Of a stretch of 19,205 nt of DNA, positions 16,345 to 19,205 are shown piece after piece. Numbering within the stretch: the first letter of the stretch is position 1; every line of letters begins with the position of its first letter. The translations under genes and the position numbers were made by a program. Under the pieces are notes generated by a model, which worked only from the letters and a program-made list of their open reading frames with translations, did not search any database and had not been told where the DNA came from. This DNA is from Bacillota bacterium. Its GTDB lineage: Bacteria; Bacillota; UBA4882; UBA8346. The stretch spans positions 1 through 19,205 of the forward strand of contig JAEZJQ010000143.1 in NCBI GenBank assembly GCA_023436305.1. The letters run 5' to 3'.

Positions 16345-16376
16345 GGGGCTGTCCCAAAAGAAACGGGCATAGCCCC
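16345..16376 (-). terminator. Intrinsic terminator of the DUF2935 gene
   Basis: GGGGCT pairs with AGCCCC and an inner CCC with GGG, leaving an 8-nt loop and one bulge. On the minus strand it starts 5 nt after the stop codon and is followed by a short TTT. The stem is strong, the T-tract weak. Confidence 0.65.
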
Positions 16377-16381
16377 AATTC

Positions 16382-17314
16382 TTATCTTACTCCCATTCCA
16401 GACTCAAACATATTTAATAACCGTAGATAATGATTGGCTTCCCTAGCCACATGATCACCCAGTAACGGATGGGCAATCGATCTGATTTTACACGTAATTA
16501 ATCCCTCGGTGCCCTGTTTTTTAAAATCACGGATTCCTATGGTCGCCCGGCGAGTTTCTTCGGTAACCGCCGGAATACCTGCAGTTTGATTCAGAAGAGT
16601 TTGCGCTTGCGCGGTCAACATATCAAATTGTTTACCGAAATTATCGGCGGTATTGAATAATTGCACTTCGGTCGGGTCCACCAACCCCCGGATGAACTTG
16701 GCATGTTCAGCCATAATCCGATTCCAGAAGATCTCCTGTTGAACCATATCAGTGATCGGGTCTACGATAGTACGACTTTGAATTCGATTCAGCATGTCTA
16801 AATAAAACCGGGCTTCCCTCAAAATATGGTCAATCAGCAGTGGATAATTGAAGGTGAAAACGCGGCAGGCTAATACATCATTCAATAGACGGCATTTGAA
16901 CCCGATTAATCCGGTGGTAAGGGCCATTGCCTCTTGATTGAGCCGGATAACCTCATTGGTTAATGTAGCCGGATTTGGATCTCCGGTTCCCCCCATGGCT
17001 AACTCCGCCCGGGTGATATCCGTGTTTAAAGTATAGCCCGAATAAAACTCGCTGGCCCTTTCCGCATCTAAAGTTAACGGGGTGACGATCTCCCCGGCGG
17101 TTAGAAAATCCTGAGGGAGAACTCCATCTGCTAAACACAATGTTTCAGTCAAAAGCCTGGCAAATTCATTTTTATACATATCCGCTTCTTGAATGAGGTT
17201 GCTATTTTTCCAGGGGATAGCTACTTCAATAAAAAAAGAATGTTCTTTGGCAATCCGGGCGAAGAACAGATTTAATTCCAACGATTGCCGGACAAATTCA
17301 GTATCTGACAACAA
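16382..17314 (-). CDS. DUF2935 family protein (predicted metal-binding helical bundle)
   Basis: A 310-residue all-helical protein of a family common in spore-forming Bacillota. It is an internal duplication: EFVRQSLELNLFFARIAKEH at the N-terminus matches QQEIFWNRIMAEHAKFIRGL further on, and LLIDHILREARFYLDMLNR matches PLLGDHVAREANHYLRLLN. The regularly placed His and Glu residues fit the ferritin/hemerythrin-like metal site seen in family structures. The function is not established. The frame opens at a GTG (17323), but that GTG is part of the Shine-Dalgarno GAGGTGAT; the TTG at 17314, 8 nt after GAGG, gives MLSDTEF, the usual family N-terminus. A sigma-K-like promoter motif lies upstream, divergent to the LysM gene. 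Confidence 0.88.
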   Translation of the reverse strand: MLSDTEFVRQSLELNLFFARIAKEHSFFIEVAIPWKNSNLIQEADMYKNEFARLLTETLCLADGVLPQDFLTAGEIVTPLTLDAERASEFYSGYTLNTDITRAELAMGGTGDPNPATLTNEVIRLNQEAMALTTGLIGFKCRLLNDVLACRVFTFNYPLLIDHILREARFYLDMLNRIQSRTIVDPITDMVQQEIFWNRIMAEHAKFIRGLVDPTEVQLFNTADNFGKQFDMLTAQAQTLLNQTAGIPAVTEETRRATIGIRDFKKQGTEGLITCKIRSIAHPLLGDHVAREANHYLRLLNMFESGMGVR

Positions 17315-17349
17315 AAAAATCACCTCACTTTGGCATATAAAGGCTTAAT

Positions 17350-17368
17350 GCCCATATATCATATGGCC
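17350..17368. repeat. Imperfect 8-3-8 inverted repeat upstream of the DUF2935 gene
   Basis: GCCCATAT and ATATGGCC (one mismatch) flank ATC. It overlaps the candidate -10 element of the DUF2935 gene and could be an operator. Confidence 0.4.
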
Positions 17369-17388
17369 TTGGGTCATAAGAAGTGAGG
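17359..17388 (-). promoter_or_regulatory. Candidate sigma-K-like promoter of the DUF2935 gene
   Basis: On the minus strand CATATGATA fits the mother-cell sigma-K -10 pattern CATAnnnTA, and an AC dinucleotide (in CAC) stands 17 bp upstream, as the -35 of this class requires. The consensus is short, so chance matches are common in AT-rich DNA. Confidence 0.35.
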
Positions 17389-17622
17389 GAAAAAATTAAT
17401 GTGTTCATCAATTCAACTTTCCATCGTAACCCATTCAAAACCACCAAAATTGAACCAAATTATGTATCAACGTCCTGATCCCCGGTCCCATCAATCCCAT
17501 CGTAGCCAGGACAATCGCCTTACATTGGATTCCATGGAAATCAAAATGTTTTGTATAATCGTCAGTAATTACCGTGTTTCATTTGTTTCACAATTACCGC
17601 CACTTTTATGCCATTGGTATAT
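17389..17622. other. Divergent intergenic region between DUF2935 and LysM genes
   Basis: The plus-strand frame of the LysM gene is open from 17399, but the translation before 17696 shows no domain, has no ribosome binding site at its first ATG and contains the promoter candidate. A TATAAT at about 17552 lacks a -35. I see no gene here. Confidence 0.5.
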
Positions 17623-17623
17623 A

Positions 17624-17651
17624 ACGGCTTTTGGCATTCATTCATACTATA
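17624..17651 (+). promoter_or_regulatory. Candidate sigma-K-like promoter of the LysM gene
   Basis: AC at 17624-17625 is followed, 17 bp later, by CATACTATA at 17643-17651, a full match to CATAnnnTA. It lies 45 bp before the LysM start codon. The same spacing occurs in the divergent DUF2935 candidate. Confidence 0.45.
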
Positions 17652-17695
17652 TACTACAAAACGGCTTCGAAAAGAAAAAATACGAGGTGAAAAGA

Positions 17696-18049
17696 ATGTC
17701 TATAAATTATGACCCAGGAATAATTCAATATATGATTCAACCTGGTGATACATTATGGGATCTGGCGGGCCAATATGGTATAACAGTGGAAGATATTATG
17801 GATGCCAATCCTTATGTTGACCCCTATAACTTATATGTTGGCCAGGTTATTTCAATACCTGATCCACCAGAGTTCAGAAGGCCATTTGGGTTTAGAAGGC
17901 CATTTAGGTTTAGGAGACGTTTCCGAAGGCCGTTTAGGGAATTTGAGGAATTTGAGGAGTTTAGGAGACGGCCGTTTAGGGAATTTGAAGAGGAGGAAGA
18001 GGAAGAGGAAGAAGAAAGGGAGAGATTTAGGAGGCGGCCATTTAGATAG
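17696..18049 (+). CDS. Small LysM protein with F/R/E low-complexity tail, probable spore-coat protein
   Basis: The 117 residues consist of one LysM domain at about 11-55 (MIQPGDTLWDLAGQYGI, then DANPYVDPYNLYVGQVISIP), which binds peptidoglycan-type glycans, and a tail at 59-117. The tail uses only five amino acids: by my count 21 R, 18 E, 14 F, 5 P and 1 G, in units like FRRPF and EFEEF, with one run of ten E. There is no signal peptide, which suits a coat protein made in the mother cell (SafA-like LysM use); this is inference. The ATG at 17696 has GAGGTGA 6-7 nt upstream and directly precedes the LysM domain, so the longer frame to 17399 is rejected. It is the only plus-strand gene here. Confidence 0.82.
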   Translation: MSINYDPGIIQYMIQPGDTLWDLAGQYGITVEDIMDANPYVDPYNLYVGQVISIPDPPEFRRPFGFRRPFRFRRRFRRPFREFEEFEEFRRRPFREFEEEEEEEEEERERFRRRPFR

Positions 18050-18054
18050 TTTGA
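17928..18054 (+). repeat. Repeat units in the LysM gene tail
   Basis: GGCCGTTTAGGGAATTTGA occurs exactly at 17928-17946 and 17970-17988 (42-bp period). A third copy at 18036-18054 has 4 of 19 bases changed, and these changes create the TAG stop at 18047-18049. Confidence 0.8.
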
Positions 18055-18120
18055 GGAGTTTCAGAGGACTGTATTAGATAAAAATGATCCATAATATTCT
18101 ATACCATTATTTTTAATATA

Positions 18121-18161
18121 AAAAGAGCTGAGCCAATATGACCAGCGCCTTTTATTTTTTT
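18121..18161 (+). terminator. Terminator downstream of the LysM gene
   Basis: AAAAG/CTTTT and GCTG/CAGC form an imperfect stem with a small internal loop, followed by a T-rich run ATTTTTTT. It lies about 70 bp after the LysM stop. Confidence 0.6.
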
Positions 18162-18286
18162 AAATCATAAATCCTCTCATAAAAAATCTATACCATAATT
18201 AAAAAAGTAAGTGATCAGATTCATAATCTAAATGATAGACATGTATAAAAATGTGAAGATAGTTAAAAATGGTAGTGCAGATGCAT

Positions 18287-19205
18287 CTATTCAATTGGAA
18301 CTCCCAATGTACCCCAGAAATCGGGTTCATGAATGATTCGGGTTCCATATTGCCGTGCCTTTTTCGCTTTGTTTGACTGGGTGTTCGGATCGGCGGCAAT
18401 CAGCATATCCAGTTTTTTCGTTACATACGATTGAATTATCAAGCCTTTTTCCGCCGCGATGCTTTCAGCCATCTCACGGGTTATCATCCGGCCATCCATC
18501 GAGCATTGAGATTCCCCGGTGAAACATACCGACTTTCCCTGCCAACACTCGTTCGTTTCAATCAATTGAGCCGCCGCCGCTTCATTCACCGGGAAATGAA
18601 TGAGGGGGTTACGACAATTCTTGTCAAGCATATCCCGGGGTAAAAGGCTATTTTGATTCTTCATAATTTCCGGCCAATGAACTTTTTCAAAATCAACGTT
18701 TTCAAAATCAACGCTTTCAAAAGGCTCATAAGCCGCTAACGCATCCGGATTTATTGACAGTATTTTTTCGAGAAGGCCTACAGTTGCGCGGGCATCATCC
18801 AATGCGCTGTGAAACCGGCCATGATATTGCACTCCGTATTTGGCGCAACAAGCCTGAAGCGAACCGCCTCCGGCAAGGGAAAGTGTATCAATGAGAATAC
18901 ATACCGGTAACTCATGGCCAATTCGCGCAAACTCGGCTTGCAGAAACGAAATGTCAAAACGCACGTTATGCCCGGCCAGAGCTTGGGATTTCCGTAGAAT
19001 ATCCACTAAATTTCCCGCTACCTCAAAAAATCGGGGGGCATGGATGACATCCGAAGCGGTGATTCCATGGATACGGACCGGCCCCACATCCCGTTCCGGG
19101 TTCACCAGTGTGGTGAATTCTTCGATAATTCCTATTCCCGGATTCATAAGAACTACCGCCAACTCAACAATCCGATCATGGCGGAAAGGGTTAAGGCCCG
19201 TTGTT
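18287..19205 (-). CDS. DnaQ-type 3'-5' exonuclease with C-terminal BRCT domain (5'-truncated)
   Basis: A DEDDh exonuclease of the DNA polymerase III epsilon type fused to a BRCT domain. The frame is open to the window edge and starts TTGLNPFRHDRIVELAVVL, which is exonuclease motif I just after its catalytic D-x-E, so the gene begins outside the window; the TTG at 19162 is not its start. Motif II is AGHNVRFDISFL and motif III FHSALDDARATVGLLEKI with catalytic His and Asp. After a linker with a short duplicated ESVDFENVDFEKV stretch comes a BRCT domain of about 80 residues (GKSVCFTGESQCSMDGR to the end). About 305 residues are visible. It probably acts in DNA repair or processing; the exact substrate is unknown. 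Confidence 0.92.
   Translation of the reverse strand, partial: TTGLNPFRHDRIVELAVVLMNPGIGIIEEFTTLVNPERDVGPVRIHGITASDVIHAPRFFEVAGNLVDILRKSQALAGHNVRFDISFLQAEFARIGHELPVCILIDTLSLAGGGSLQACCAKYGVQYHGRFHSALDDARATVGLLEKILSINPDALAAYEPFESVDFENVDFEKVHWPEIMKNQNSLLPRDMLDKNCRNPLIHFPVNEAAAAQLIETNECWQGKSVCFTGESQCSMDGRMITREMAESIAAEKGLIIQSYVTKKLDMLIAADPNTQSNKAKKARQYGTRIIHEPDFWGTLGVPIE

Noticed and set aside
16345..16376. GGGGCTGTCCC-type repeat as an IS end
   Set aside because: No transposase or second copy in the window; the position right after a stop codon fits a terminator.
17321..17323. GTG at 17323 as DUF2935 start
   Set aside because: This GTG is part of the Shine-Dalgarno GAGGTGAT; the TTG at 17314 gives the family N-terminus.
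17399..17695. 99-residue N-terminal extension of the LysM protein
   Set aside because: No ribosome binding site, no domain; GAGGTGA lies directly before the ATG at 17696.
17869..18049. LysM tail repeats as a CRISPR or intergenic satellite
   Set aside because: The repeats stay in frame with the LysM domain and have no spacers of constant length.
19160..19162. TTG at 19162 as exonuclease start
   Set aside because: The frame upstream encodes TTGLNPFRHDRIVE of exonuclease motif I, so the gene runs out of the window.

Overview
The window comes from a low-to-mid GC, endospore-forming member of the Bacillota (Firmicutes); the exact class cannot be fixed from sequence alone. The evidence is the gene order rimP-nusA-ylxR-ylxQ-infB-rbfA-nrnA-truB-ribF, which is the Firmicute NusA/IF2 operon, strong AGGAGG-type ribosome binding sites, frequent TTG starts, a DUF2935 gene and a small LysM gene of the spore-coat type. 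All genes except the LysM gene lie on the minus strand, so the story reads from right to left.

Right end (18287-19205): the C-terminal part of a DnaQ-type 3'-5' exonuclease fused to a BRCT domain, cut by the window edge inside exonuclease motif I. Next (16382-18161) is a divergent pair: a plus-strand 117-residue protein made of one LysM domain and a tail built only of F, R, E, P and one G, and a minus-strand DUF2935 protein. Both have candidate mother-cell (sigma-K-like) promoter motifs with the same spacing. Then come a cyclic-nucleotide-binding protein carrying a DnaJ-like CxxCxGxG pair instead of a DNA-binding domain (15141-15938), a secreted chagasin-like (I42) cysteine-peptidase inhibitor with its own promoter (14539-14988), a small membrane-anchored protein of unknown function closed by a good terminator (13641-14204), and a TPR protein with its own promoter (11579-13321).

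Centre (2612-11560): the translation and transcription factor operon. A good extended -10 promoter at 11532-11560 drives a leader of about 65 nt that contains a perfect 10-bp hairpin with a GGAA tetraloop and an interrupted U-tract, followed by rimP. rimP/nusA, nusA/ylxR and ylxR/ylxQ are joined by ATGA overlaps, so they are translationally coupled. The operon continues through infB, rbfA, nrnA, truB and ribF, linking ribosome maturation, transcription elongation, initiation, tRNA modification, nanoRNA turnover and flavin synthesis. Left end (1-2309): ppdK, pyruvate phosphate dikinase, lacking only its last ~110 residues.

The most notable points are: (1) infB appears to start at an AUC codon, since the conserved IF2 N-terminus has no AUG/GUG/UUG but has a strong Shine-Dalgarno at correct distance from AUC; (2) the nusA operon leader hairpin looks like a NusA-dependent attenuator; (3) the cNMP-binding/zinc-motif fusion; (4) the LysM protein with a five-letter polyampholyte tail whose DNA repeat runs on past the stop codon; (5) an acidic ~197-residue tail on NusA. 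No CRISPR, IS element, rRNA or tRNA was seen.
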